A DNA stretch of 64,000 bases from assembly GCF_028583425.1 (NCBI RefSeq), contig NC_072792.1:160028676-160092675 (forward strand), read 5' to 3'. Every line of letters begins with the position of its first letter. Position 1 is the stretch's first letter. This document shows, piece by piece, positions 33,380-44,889 of this stretch. Under the pieces are notes generated by a model, which was given only the letters and a program-made list of their open reading frames with translations, was not told where the DNA came from and ran no database searches. This DNA is from Eublepharis macularius. Its lineage: Eukaryota; Chordata; Lepidosauria; Squamata; Eublepharidae. The translations under genes were made by a program, and so were the position numbers.

Positions 33380-34444
33380 CTTCCAATTAGATATTTTATA
33401 TAGTAGAATATCCATGTAATATCTTCTATTAGGACCAACCAAACACCTAGAAAATATTGTGCAAGCTTTTTAGCGCATCAGAACTCTTAATCAGGCTGGA
33501 CGTTACCAATTTTTAAAAAGACAGAAGGCTGAGAAGCATGTGTAGCACTAATGTGCATTAAATAGCCCATTCCAGTGTGCTTCCATTATGCAAACCAACC
33601 GGAAAATTTAGAGTAGGCCTCGGTCTCCCGCATTCCTTGTCCCTTACCACTTCTAGCCATGGAAAGGAATAAGGACAGGCACTATCTTTTTGCCATCTTT
33701 TTCTCTCTTCCAGTGCAAACAGAGGTGTTGGGAGGGCAGTTTCTTTCTACGAAACCCAAATGCAATGCCTGCTCACCTCCTGAACAGGCCCAGTCTGAAT
33801 CAGCTCTCTACACAATTACAATTTGGCTTTCCAAAAATTCTGGCGGGTGCCAATTGCAGTTCCCCCTAGTGTCTGCTGTGGGGCTGGGGTGTCACCATGG
33901 GAAACTGCCCCCCTCAGCTGGGTGACAACAAAACAGATGCCACTGAGCTGATTGACAAGGACAAGGAGCCCTTGCCTGCCAAATGGGAGGTCTCACCTTA
34001 TTCTTCCCTGTTTTAACAACCATCAGCCAATTTGCTCTCCTACTCTTCGGGGGGGGGGGGTACCATCCTGGTAGAACCAGGTAGCTGTGGAAGGGCCCAC
34101 CCACCTCCTTTAGGCTGGCCTTTAAGAGCAAGAGGGAAACTGAAGAGAAAGGCCCGAGTCACCCAGTCTTTGCTCCAGTCAGTGGAGGAGCACACTTAGT
34201 GAAAGAAGGAGGAAGAGATGAATCTCAAACCCTTGTCCCTTTCCCTGGTGGAAGGAAGTCCAAGAGCAGCAGCATGTGATATTATGTAGATTTTCCCCTG
34301 AATTGCTAGAGCTGTTATTCAAAGTTCAGCTCCATCCTCCATACCGAAGGCTACAGAAATTTCATTTCTGATAGCGTGATTGTGATGGGTGCATCTTGAC
34401 TCTAGAACCATTGCACAAAAATATATACACATGGACACTAAGGC

Positions 34445-34643
34445 TACGGTTGCCAACCTCCCAGAATTGCATGTGATCTCCAGACAATACTGGTATGTTC
34501 CCTGGAGTAAACAGCAACTTCAGAGGGTAGACCCTATGGCATTATACTCTGCTGAGGCCCCTCCCCTCTCCAAACCCTGTTTTGTTCAGGCTTCATCTCC
34601 AGGAATTTCGCAGCCTGATTATAGCCTGGTGATAGCAACCCTA
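34445..34643 (+). repeat. MITE of the TAGGGTTGCCAG family
   Basis: The ends are TACGGTTGCCAACCTCC and GATAGCAACCCTA. Flanks are ACTAAGGC and ATGAAGGC, 6 of 8 matching. The central part is diverged from other copies. Confidence 0.6.
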
Positions 34644-35956
34644 ATGAAGGCACTAGGCACTGTACAATCTTCTACAAAGGGTGGTGGTGAGATTCCTATC
34701 AGCTGCTCACAACACATCACTTCAGTGCCACATCAACTAGGGTTGCCAGCCAGTGTAGGAGACCAGGAACTTACGGAGGGGTGAGCTGTCAGTAAAAATA
34801 TAGAGTTTCCAGTGATTCCTGGAGAGTCATGAAATCATGTCCAGGTTTTCCCAGGAAGTGATGTAATGTCATTGCGCTGACTGTGATTCTTTAGCTTATT
34901 TTTCTCCAACTGGCCAACAGAGTGGTGGAGGGCAGAGGGGATTGCTGGCAGGATAACTGACAACACGAGTATCAACTGCACTGATTGCCTGTTTGGTTCC
35001 AAACACAGATCAGTTTGCGGGTTGTAGCCCTTCATGACCTGGGCCCCTTATCAAACTGTATCTCCCAATATATTCCCACATGCCAGCTGTACCTTTGCAT
35101 TGCAATAAAAAGCAGGGTTGCAGAGGGGTGGGGTGACTGGGAGACAAAAACTGGGAGGAGGCAGAGAGCTGGGCAAGTCATGATATTTCCTTTCACATGA
35201 TTATAACTGCTGTACCTCACCCTGAGCCCGCTTGCTCGAAGGGCAGGTTAGAAATGTAATTGATGATGATGAAGAAGAAGAAGAAGATGATTTTTGCATT
35301 TGGTCTGAGTGAAAAAAGGAGATTTTTGTCTAGGGAGCCCTGGTAGCCTTTTGCAGCTCTGTTAAACAGCCGTAAGAGGAACAGCAGGCTCATATTGTCA
35401 CAAAATGCTTCTTTTGTTAATTACATTTGGCAAGGAGATTGTCTTCCTTGATTACTGTCTTGATTACTGTAACAGTCTGTACGTGGGGCTGCCTTGAAGA
35501 CATCTAGGAAGCTTTAATTGTTGCAAAATGTAACAACCTGTTTTTTGGCTGGAGCTGGCCAATGTGAACGTATCACACTGGTTTTGAGACAAGATGCTGT
35601 TTTTTACCTGTAAAGTTCTTTATGACCCAAGATCCACATACATTAGGGAGCATTTCACCCTATATCAAACCATACACTTACTCCTCCTCCAATTAACATT
35701 TTCTTATTCCTTATTTCTAATTTTTCATCCCACACCCCTTTCCAGGTGTTTTCAGCTCATGCCCAGCCCAGTTCCACGGAATAGGCTTCTCTTAGAAGTC
35801 AGGAGTACATTAGCATTATCAGCTTTAAGGAAGGCATATGAGGCAGCTATGATTATGAAGGCCTTGGCTAATAGCAGTGGGTGTCTGTTTTGTTGGTTAG
35901 ATGATGATCTGGACTGTGTAATTGTTTTAAAGATTTGTTTTTGGTAACCTTGTTGT

Positions 35957-36216
35957 CAGGGCTTTTTTTCTGGGAAAAGAGGTGGTGGAACTCAGTGGGT
36001 TGCCCTCGGAGAAAATGGTCACATGGCTGGTGGCCCCGCCCCCTGATCTCCAGACAGAGGGGAGTTTAGATTGCCCTCCGCGTGACTGAGCAGCGTGGAG
36101 GGCAATCTAAACTCCCCTCTGTCTGGAGATCAGGGGGCGGGGCCACCAGCCATGTGACCATTTTCAAGAGGTTCCGGAACTCCGTTCCCCTGTGTTCCCC
36201 CTGAAAAAAAGCCCTG
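35957..36216 (-). mobile_element. Foldback hAT-like MITE, copy 4 (8-bp TSD)
   Basis: Flanks are CTTGTTGT at 35949-35956 and 36217-36224, exact. The outer segments are inverted relative to copies 1-3 (GAGGTGGTGGAACTCAGTGGG on the left). The spacer between the arms is CTCCGCGTGACTGAGCAGCGTGGAG, itself partly palindromic. Confidence 0.93.
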
Positions 36217-36462
36217 CTTGTTGTATTTATTGATTATTTTGTTATTGATATTTTTTGAGCTCCCTTGGGTCCCCTTTTAGGGGCAAGGAAGGAGAGAAAG
36301 GGTGGGGACTGAAGTGAGTGCTTGCCTGCCTGTTTGGGAAGAGACCCTTTCCATCAAAGGTAGCTCAGTTGCCACCTGCTCTGACTTCTTGGTCTGTTGA
36401 CGGCAAGTAGGTCTGGTGCTTGGTAACTTGTGTTTAAATTATTTTGTAGAATCGGTGGTTTT

Positions 36463-36534
36463 CAGTGCAATCCCAAGCAGAGTTACTCAATTCAATGGGC
36501 TTAGACTGGAGTAACTCTGTTTAGGATTGCATTG
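36463..36534. repeat. Short palindromic MITE (CAGTGCAATC family)
   Basis: CAGTGCAATCCCAAGCAGAGTTACT faces AGTAACTCTGTTTAGGATTGCATTG around a short core containing GGGCTTAGACT. Confidence 0.7.
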
Positions 36535-36940
36535 TTTGTGTGTTTGCACTTTTTTTTTTTGATTCCGAGAAAAGCAGATTAAAAGCACCCAACTAAAGAA
36601 ATGGCAGGATAAATATGTTGCAATACATAAATATACGAACACCTGACAAATCCCTGTTTAAGAATGCCTAGAGGTGTATTTCCGCATGCGTTCTCCCTCT
36701 TAGGTGTGTGCACTAGAGAATCTTTTTACAGACTTATACAGGAACCCATTGGGCAGCTGGCACAGCTGGAAATCACCACCAAATCGCTTAAACTTCAAGG
36801 AGTTGCCTGCTCTTGTTGGCTGGTTCTTCCACTCAAGGCAGAAACCGCAAAGGCCTTAAGGATCTGTTTTTTACGTGATCAAAATGATAGAAGTTATCGA
36901 TGTTCCATTAGGGAACAGAAAATTAATTTGGGAGCAGTGA

Positions 36941-37140
36941 GAGTCAGTGTGATGCAGAGGTTAGGGTGCTGGATTAAGATTGGGGGGACCGAGGATCTGC
37001 TCCCCACTTAATATGAAACGTACTAGGTGGCTTGGGAGTCAGTACCTCTCTTTCAGCTATCTCACAGCATGGTTGTGAAGGAGGGAAGAACCAACCACCC
37101 TGAGCTCCTTCAAGAAAGAGCAGAATAAAAATGCACAAAA
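36941..37140 (+). repeat. tRNA-derived SINE
   Basis: GAGAGTCAGTGTGATGCAGAGGTTAGGGTGCTGGATTAAGATTGGG is the head, related to 14140 and 17212. The body is more diverged (CAGCTATCTCACAGCATGGTTGTGAAGG) and ends GAATAAAAATGCACAAAA. Confidence 0.6.
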
Positions 37141-38396
37141 AGAAACAACTAGCATATTTATAGAATGACCAGCTAAACAGCATAAAGTGGTGTGCTAACT
37201 TTTCTAACCCGAATGCTTTTTTTGCTGTTATAGTACAGTTGGGCCCAATACAGGTATTATGGCTGCAATCTGTGTTGGAGAACATGTCTGATATGCTTTC
37301 TTGTGCTCATTACCAATAAAATCTGGGCGGCAGCAGCACCTGGAACTAATTGTAGTTCTCAAGGGCAGTCCCAGTACATAACAGCACATTACAATAGTCT
37401 AACCTGGAATTTACCAAGGTATGGCTAATGGTAACAGAGGGCTTATCTGTCCCAGGTTCCATGTTGTTAGGAAGCAGGTTTGTTGAGAAGCAGCATCGTG
37501 GTGCATTCATTCACGCACCTCCCAGAGTTCCCAGTTTTAATTTGATCATTCTCAAATCTGCTTTTCTCTGAAGTTTTGGGAAAGATTACAGTAAAGCCAG
37601 GATGGATGTCAGGTGGGTGGGTAAATTCTGATTTTCCTGCTCTCGTGGCAGCCATTTTCTCTGATCCTGTTCCCTCTTGCAGCCATTTCGTCTCCCCCGC
37701 CACCAATGATTTTTGGCTTTTTAAAATATAAAATTGTCTGTAACAAGTTCTGTGAATTTCAGTTTTCATTTTCTAAAATAAAGGAAGTTTCTAGCCCTTC
37801 CATTGTGGAAATAGAAGGAGAAAGTAATATCTCTACAACAGAGATGCACTTTTTAGAGCTGGAAGGAACCTCTAGGTTCATCTAGTCCAACCCCCTGCAC
37901 AATGCAGGAAATTCACAACTACCGCCTGATAATTCATATAACCTGTTACACTTATCATTATAACAGTATTTTGGGATAACTGACAATTTTAAAATAAAAT
38001 TGAAAAGGCCGCAGTAGTCCCAGGGGGTAGCAACTGCTGCTGGGGGCAGAGTTAGGGAAACTGCTGGGGGAACTGCCATTTGGAAGCCCCACTGCCACTG
38101 CGCTGTATCGGCAGCCACACTGACAATAGGGAAACCACACGAGCCTGTTCCTGTATGGAAACCACTGGCATTTTCTGGCGTCAGCAGCAGGTGTTTTTGT
38201 CCTCTAGAGGGCACACAATGCATTAAAAATAGAATGCTCTTGGAGATGTGCTCAGATACTGAAAGCTAGGCTGAAAATACAGTTGGGAGCTAACATAGCA
38301 TTTTAAAAACGTATTCTGCTTTAAGTCGGTGAAAATAGTACATTGATCTGACTAAACTTGAAGATAAGAGTGTAAGCGTGTACAGATGACCAACAG

Positions 38397-38483
38397 GGCA
38401 ATGCTAAGCAGATCTGCTCCAAATCCTACTCAGATCTGTTCAATAAGGCTTACTCCCAGGAAAGCGTTCTTAGGATTGCACCG
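38397..38483. repeat. Short palindromic MITE (CAGTGCAATC family)
   Basis: GGCAATGCTAAGCAGATCTGCTCC and TTCTTAGGATTGCACCG form diverged arms of the family at 21784. Confidence 0.45.
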
Positions 38484-39971
38484 TAAATTATCCCAGAGCG
38501 GCTTGATTGTCTGCCTTATCCAGCCAAGTGAGAAAAAGGATTTTACTTCAGGTCGAGTGCAGATGTGTGGTCGAATGTGCGATAACATGCCCATTTGTAT
38601 GGGCTCCGAGTCCTCATCATGGGGTGTTTCAGGAGGACTCCTGTAGAACAGCATTGGCTTAATATCCTCCGGCTTATATTGTTCTGTATGACCTGTTTTC
38701 TCTGATACTCTGTGCAATATGAATGTTGCTGAGTTTTATGAGTTGGGATTGTTTTATCTATTTTGCAACCTTGTTTTTATAACTGGATGTCATCCTCTCT
38801 GTGCTCGGAGCCTGCTTTTCAGGGAGAGCAGAATATAAGTGCAATGAAATTAATCAATACTCCAAAGGGAGATACAGGACACTTACTGGTGTTTGTGCCT
38901 GCTAGAGGGGCTGCTTACATGTAACGGTGGCTGACTCGTGTCTGAGAACATAAAGATGTCATCAAATTCATATAAAACATAAGCAGGGCAAATATAAGTA
39001 GAAAAGTGACAGGTAGGAGGATCTTATGAACCTGTCCCTGCTAGTTACTTTTCAGTTACACGGCCTCCTCGGTGGAGTTTCAAGCCCCAGCAGAAGGAAC
39101 AACAGGTGAGGGGAGAAGGGGTAATGACTAATGATGAGTGAAAAGCTATATAGGCAGGGGAAGGATTCCACAGCCTCCTTCCATAGGCTGCTTTTTAATT
39201 TTATCTCACCGCTCTCCATTTTATACAAATTCAAAACAGTCAGTGTTCTTAACACAGGCTGTGTCTCAATCTGCAGTTACCCCACAGTGCCTTGCTTTTC
39301 TTCCTATGACAAGAAGGAACAAACTTTTCTTCACTGACCAAGAAAGTACTAGGTCTTGATACATTTACCTTCTGCAAGGCAGTGCAAAGATTTAACAGTC
39401 TGACATGTTAACTGCAAGCAGATCAGAATGGTACACTTCCTGGTGCTTGGCTTATGTTTCCTGCCACTGGCATGTGGGGAAGGCGGGCAGGTACCCTGGG
39501 CTGCCTTTTTGGGAAGCGGCATATCTGCTTCTTGCTTCACATTTGAGGCAGGCTGCACCACCTACTGGCAAGAAAATCATTAATCAACCTTTTATTCAGC
39601 AAGTTTGCAGACAACAGTGTAAACTGAAAGCAGCAGCTTATGGGATAAGGACATTAATCACACTGACAGAGGTGGTAATTTTTTTTAAAAACTTTCATTC
39701 CCATGAGGGATATTGGGCCAGGACCCTGTCTATTAACCACTAAGCCCCTTCAGTGCTGACTACCAGCAAGTCCTACTGTTGTATCTACCACTGCCTTCAG
39801 GTTGGCAACTGGGGGGCAATTAGCAGTTTTTAGGAGGCCAGATTTGTCCCTGAGGATTCTAATTGCTGATCCCTTGCTAGATGTGCTCAGCATTCTGCTA
39901 CATAAAAGGCATACCGTATTGGCGACAACTCACTTTTTATCCTTGCGCAGGCGCATTGCTGATAACTCTGG

Positions 39972-40188
39972 CCTTGAGGCCACTGCAAAGTACCTGCTTG
40001 CCTCTTGGAGAGGGCCCACCAAATCAACAGCCTAAGCACTCCTCCTCCCTGCGCCTCCCCTCAGCACCCTCCTGCTGTGGCCTTCAGGCCACTGCGAAGC
40101 TCCTGATTGCAACCAGGAGGGTGCCCACCGAATCAGTTTGCTAGAGCCCGTTGTGTTTTTTTCACAAAACAGGCGTTGATTCTAGTAT
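39972..40188 (+). repeat. Diverged tandem duplication of about 107 bp
   Basis: GGCCTTGAGGCCACTGCAAAGTACCTGC begins at 39972 and GGCCTTCAGGCCACTGCGAAGCTCCTGA begins at 40079. A second shared block is GGGCCCACCAAATCA and GTGCCCACCGAATCA. A nearby CCCGTTGTGTTTTTTTCAC segment suggests it belongs to an unrecognised mobile element. Confidence 0.5.
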
Positions 40189-40271
40189 TAATATAAATAG
40201 TTGGACTGCAATATTTGACTAATTTAAAATAATTTTTATCAACTCTAAAGGTGCCTCTGATCAGTTTAGCA

Positions 40272-40566
40272 GTAGATGTTTAAGAGTTAGATCCAACCAA
40301 CTTCAAGAGGGGACTGGACAAATGTATGGAGCAGAGGTCCATCAGTGGCTATTAGCCACAGGAGATAGATGGTATTCTCTTTGTGGGGAGGTGGTGCTCT
40401 GTTGTCTTGGTGCTGGAAGGAAGGCAGTGGGAGGGCTTCTGGTGTCCTGGCCTCACTGACAGTCCTTTAGATGGCACTGGATTTCTAGCCACTGTGTGTG
40501 ACAGAATGTTGGACTGGATGGGCCACTGGCCTGATCCAACATGGCTTTGCTTATGTTCTTATGTTA
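40272..40566 (+). repeat. CR1-type LINE 3' end
   Basis: AACTTCAAGAGGGGACTGGACAAATG leads to GTCCATCAGTGGCTATTAGCC and TTGGACTGGATGGGCCACTGGCCTGATCC, ending TGTTCTTATGTT. This matches the typical sauropsid CR1 terminus with its short ATTCTTATG-type repeat. There is no usable coding frame. Confidence 0.6.
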
Positions 40567-41074
40567 ACCAGTCTTTCCATTCATGAAAAAGGAAAGAAGA
40601 GGTCCCCTTTGACCACTAAAATGGCTACGTTTGAGATTACGGGACCTGCACAGACAAAAGCCATGTGAAACAGCGGCTGTAAAAAGGAGGGAATAGGCTA
40701 AGATTGGGCAAAAAAGCTGCTTGGATCCAGCTGGCTGGCTGGATCCAATACGAAAAATTTTAATTATTTGTAAGTCGGGTGGCAGGCATCATCTTAGATT
40801 TCTTGCATCAGATACTTTCTCCTTTTGCAATACTTCTGTCATATGGAAAGTTATGCAGATATAATTGATTAATTGACTAGAATTCATATGATTAACCAGC
40901 TATGATTTCTTTCACTTAGTGATGGCGCGAATTTTTTTCATACTTGTCTGGACTGAAGAAATTGAAAAATAATCTTTTTTTTATGAGAGGGAACCACTCC
41001 TCTAGGAAGGCTATTGAGCAAATTTTGGAAGAAATAAACCACTGTGTTGAAATACTACATTCACTTGTTTTTAG

Positions 41075-41232
41075 CAAACTTCATAAGAATAAAGAAGATA
41101 CAGCAGAGCTTCCGGGAGTGTCTGGAAAGTGGTTTGAAGAAATACAGAGGAGAAAATTTCAGAATGAAACTGACATCTCCAAAATGATAAAACAACCACT
41201 AGCGCATAGGCTGAGGAAAGCCATCAAAAACG
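41075..41232 (+). CDS. EXPH5: EXPH5 coding exon 2 (Rab27-binding SHD2 segment)
   Basis: The acceptor is a T-rich tract ending TTTTTAG at 41074, and the donor GTAAGT begins at 41233. The exon enters in phase 2 and leaves in phase 1. The peptide starts SKLHKNKEDTAELPG and carries GKWFEEIQRRKF, the SGxWFxE-type core by which Slp and Slac2 proteins bind Rab27, followed by NETDISKMIKQPL and HRLRKAIKN. No zinc finger separates the two helices, as expected for Slac2-b and unlike SYTL3-5. This is the best homology anchor in the window. The exon lies 21 kb downstream of exon 1. The frame is also open on the 5' side back to about 40944, but that part is intronic. Confidence 0.95.
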
Positions 41233-41717
41233 GTAAGTCGCAACTATTTGTTTAGAAGAGTTATATGTTTATGGCATCTCACAAAATAAAATAGTAAAAA
41301 CAAAAATCATAAAATTATCAACTTTAAAACCAGACATAAAACAAGCCAAGAGCCCCCTGGGGCATAAATGTTATTCAGTAGCCTAAAACAGCATACATAA
41401 AACAGCCCCTCAGGCTAGACGCAGGCCATAAGAACAGAACTCAAAACTGTAGATCCCTTCAATTATGTCAGGTGAAACAGAAATGTTCTGACTGGATACC
41501 TAAAAAGCAGTAATGTAGACATCAGACAAACCTCAGGGGAGGGCAAAGGCAGGCACCACCACTGAAAGATCTCAGTCTGTGGTTGGCCGTTGCCTCACTT
41601 TTCCAGGAGAGCAGGGCTTGAGAATTCAATATAGTTTCTCTGAATAAGAACTATTTCTGAGGACAAAAGAAGACCACAAAAATATTTGCTTCCTTTTTTC
41701 TTCATTAAAGGAGAAAA

Positions 41718-41934
41718 TAAGGTTGCCAGCTCCAGGTTGGGAAATCCCTGGAGATATTGGGGGTGGAGCCTGGAGAGGGCAGGGCTTGGTAGGGGAGGGG
41801 CTTCAGCAGGATATAACACTATAGAGTCCAGCTCCAAAGTAGCCATTTTCTCCAGGGGAACTGATCTCTATGACCTGGAGGTCAGCTGTAGTTCTTGGAG
41901 GTCTCCTTCCCCCACCTGGTGTTTGGTAGCCCTA
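41718..41934 (-). repeat. MITE of the TAGGGTTGCCAG family
   Basis: The ends are TAAGGTTGCCAGCTCC and GGTAGCCCTA. It contains CATTTTCTCCAGGGGAACTGATCTC. Flanks GGAGAAAA and GGAGAGTT are only partly alike. It lies in intron 2, 485 bases after exon 2. Confidence 0.7.
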
Positions 41935-43770
41935 GGAGAGTTGGGGTGGAGCTATACATCCACTTTCCTGAGTTTATTTTCTTTGCACAGAATACACCCA
42001 TTGAGGGAGCAGCTTTAATGGGGGAGGATTTTCAAAGGGGTATTCAATGCTTTCCCCTTGGCCCATTTTCCCATCAAAAACTGCCTTCTGCATGCTGATT
42101 TTATCCTTATTATGGAAAATGTATAGAGCATGTGTAAGCTTTCTCCAGTTGTAGTGAAATCAGTTCGGAGGGGGTGATTTTTAGTGGGGAAACAGGGGCA
42201 AGGGGGAAGAGTTAAATATCTCCACTGCCACCTTCCTTAAAATCTCAGTCCTGGTATTCCGTAAAAAGAACAACAGTCAGGAAAAGGGATCGTGGACTTA
42301 CACATAACTTGTACTTCTGCCCAAAGGCCTGCAGTTTTTCAGGTGGAAATAATGTCTCTGAAAATAAAAGCATATTAAAAAAGAAGAGTTTTGCTATACA
42401 ACTCAGCTTTGGTTTTGCTTTGGAATTCTACCTGTTGCAGACACTAATCAAATTGTTACAGTGATCTGATGAAATTGTTGCAGTTAATTTTATAATATGA
42501 AGACTATTTCAGAGTTCCATACTGGGGTGGGGTTTGGGGATACATCCTAGCAAAACGGTAATGTAATGATTGACTTATCACACTTGAGTCCCTTAGTCTT
42601 CCTTGGGGAGATGAGAGAGGCGCAGAAGCACTTCACATAAATCAGATTGCAGATAAAAAACGGTGCACTTCTCAATCCCTTTGCCAGAGGACAGGAACTC
42701 AATTTAGATAAATGAAATGGATGAACGGAGCCTTGACAGATTAGATGGGGCTCAGAGGTGTGCAAGTGATGACGTAATTGGGACCGAAAGATGGAGCCCA
42801 TCTGCTGCCTTCCTTGACACTGACACAGATACAGTAGTTTCCCTCAAGGTTCTGTTTCCTCAGTCATTTTCTTAACTCTCTTTTGCAATCCTGGTGCAAA
42901 CAAGCGAAGTGCCTGGATGGGAAATTGTTTGGAGAATCACCCCCACCCCGTCTACCATTCCACAACTTGCATTGGATCTGTATGGAGAAAAGAAAGAATT
43001 ACGTTTCTCTGGGATTTGAGCAGGACAATTTCCCCATCTCCCTTCTGTGTTTCTTTCCTTTGTTACTCAACTACTTTTAACAGGCCAGGCCTTCTAGAGC
43101 ATGCTCGGTCCTCATCAGCCCAGGGATTTTGGGGTGGGAGGAAGAAGGGCCATTTTATTTTGGGGACTTTACAAAGTTGTTTTTTATGCATTTGTTGGGA
43201 GTCCCCTGAGTTACATAGACACCTTTCCTTTGTCTGTGGCTGGCCTGGTTTTGTTGCTGTTGTTATGACTGGTGCAGATCATCCACTTCAGCATTAGACA
43301 CAGTGATTTTCTCATTCCATGGACATGTGGTTTTTCATAGCAGTGTAACTGCATGCAGTTGAAATCTGTGACAAACTCCCACTGGATTTAACGGGGTTGG
43401 ACTCCACCCCATTATTTCTGTTTGTCCAGAAAATATTAAATGGCAACCATCTTCTTGATCCTGCTAAAGATAATTATGATTGAATCTCTTGGAACAAATT
43501 ACTTATGACTGACTTTTAAGTCTCATTGTTTCTTAGTGGAACTTGGTCATGTCAATTTTTAGCAGGATTGAGGCCCAGTGGTTCTCCTTGGACCAAAAGG
43601 TTATGAAACACTTTGGCTATCATTCTTCTGGTCAGACCAATAAAGCTTTTGCTATTCTACTAGAGCAGAATGTGGTAGCCAGCTCTGAATTTTGGAATTG
43701 CACCCCATCTTTAGAAAAAATTAAAGAAAATCTCTGGTCCTCATGATTATAAAGAGAAGTTAAGATACAT

Positions 43771-44016
43771 CAGTTTGGCGTAGTGGTTAAGAGTAGGAGG
43801 ACTCTTAATCTGAAGAACCAGGTTTGATTCCCCACTCCTCCACTGGAAGCCAACTAGGTGACCTTGGGTCAGTCACAGCTCTCTCAGAGCTCTCTCAGTC
43901 CCACCCACCTCACAGGGTGATTGTCGTGAGGATAATAATAACACGCTTTGTAAACGGCTCTGAGTGGGCATTAAATTGTCCTGAAAAGCAGTATATAAAT
44001 CCAATGTTGTTGTTAT
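43771..44016 (+). repeat. tRNA SINE, third family
   Basis: The head CAGTTTGGCGTAGTGGTTAAGAGTAGGAGGACTCTTAATCTG with B box GGTTTGATTCCCC is followed by GTGACCTTGGGTCAGTCACAG and ends AGTATATAAATCCAATGTTGTTGTT. It is a complete copy in intron 2. Confidence 0.85.
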
Positions 44017-44703
44017 CCCCAAGACAAGATATTGTGGGTACTCCGATGTTGATATCTTATGAGGATCCTCATTCATTCCAGTGAACTGAATTCAGATGTG
44101 AATTGCTTTCCTCCATTGAGTTGATCAGGGAAACTATTGTGGTCAGAAGAGATCAATGTATGCTGATAAAATGATCCAGGAATAAGCCAGTCTGAACAGC
44201 CTTGGCAGGTGCTACTTGGCTTGGATCCAGCCAGTGGTGGCACCGTGGCAGTGGCAACTGGCATCAACATTTTGGGTGGCTTAACTAGAAGAATGCCTCT
44301 TCTTGCACTGCTGCAGGCTGGATCCCAGCCAAGTGCCTTCTCTAGGGCAGTGACTTATCCACTGGAACTCTGCGTGGCTTACTTCCCAGTAAGTTCAATC
44401 GCTAGCCTTCCTTCTGGTGTATTAATGGAGCAGGAGAAGAGAGATCTGGATTCAGTCCCTTGGTCTGCCTCCAAATACGTGATTGGTGTTGTGAAAATCT
44501 ACTAGGCCCTGATCCAGCACAAATAGCTCCACATTCAGTCTCAAGAGTAAAATACCATTTTCACTTACTCTCCCATGCATTCTTTGGCAGACATGTAGCT
44601 TGACATAGAGAGTAGTGTCAGTGCAGAAGCATTTATATTAAATACATTTGCATTTCAAAAGAACTGCAGCTGAGCCTTTCAGCATTTTTCTTTTTCTGCT
44701 CAG

Positions 44704-44884
44704 ATTCTACAGTTGTGAAGCCCTCTGCCCCGCAAAGGCCTCAAGCCCAGAAAAATGGATCGCCTTCCATCCTGGGAGGATTGCGGACACCTTTCGCTTC
44801 ATTCTTCTCCTCCTTCCGAAAACCAAAAAGGCAGCCGTTGAAGCCTCCATCTTCACCACCTCCGCAGCGCCATCACCCTCCACG
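44704..44884 (+). CDS. EXPH5: EXPH5 coding exon 3 (basic, proline/serine-rich linker)
   Basis: The acceptor is a pyrimidine-rich tract ending TTTTTCTGCTCAG at 44703. The donor is GTGAGC at 44885. The incoming G from exon 2 plus AT makes Asp, and the frame stays open for 60 codons. The peptide is disordered in character, rich in Pro, Ser, Lys and Gln, with a hydrophobic GGLRTPFASFFSSFRK stretch followed by KPPSSPPPQRHHPP. Such linkers follow the Slp-homology domain in this family. The exon leaves in phase 2 (CG). Assignment rests on phase match, splice sites and position, with weaker support from sequence similarity. Confidence 0.82.
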
Positions 44885-44889
44885 GTGAG

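Noticed and set aside
35262..35292. GAA/GAT-rich tract as a regulatory array
   Set aside because: It is a simple trinucleotide microsatellite without further structure.
40944..41074. Frame extension upstream of EXPH5 exon 2
   Set aside because: It precedes a good acceptor (TTTTTAG at 41074) that restores the exact phase from exon 1, so it is intron sequence.
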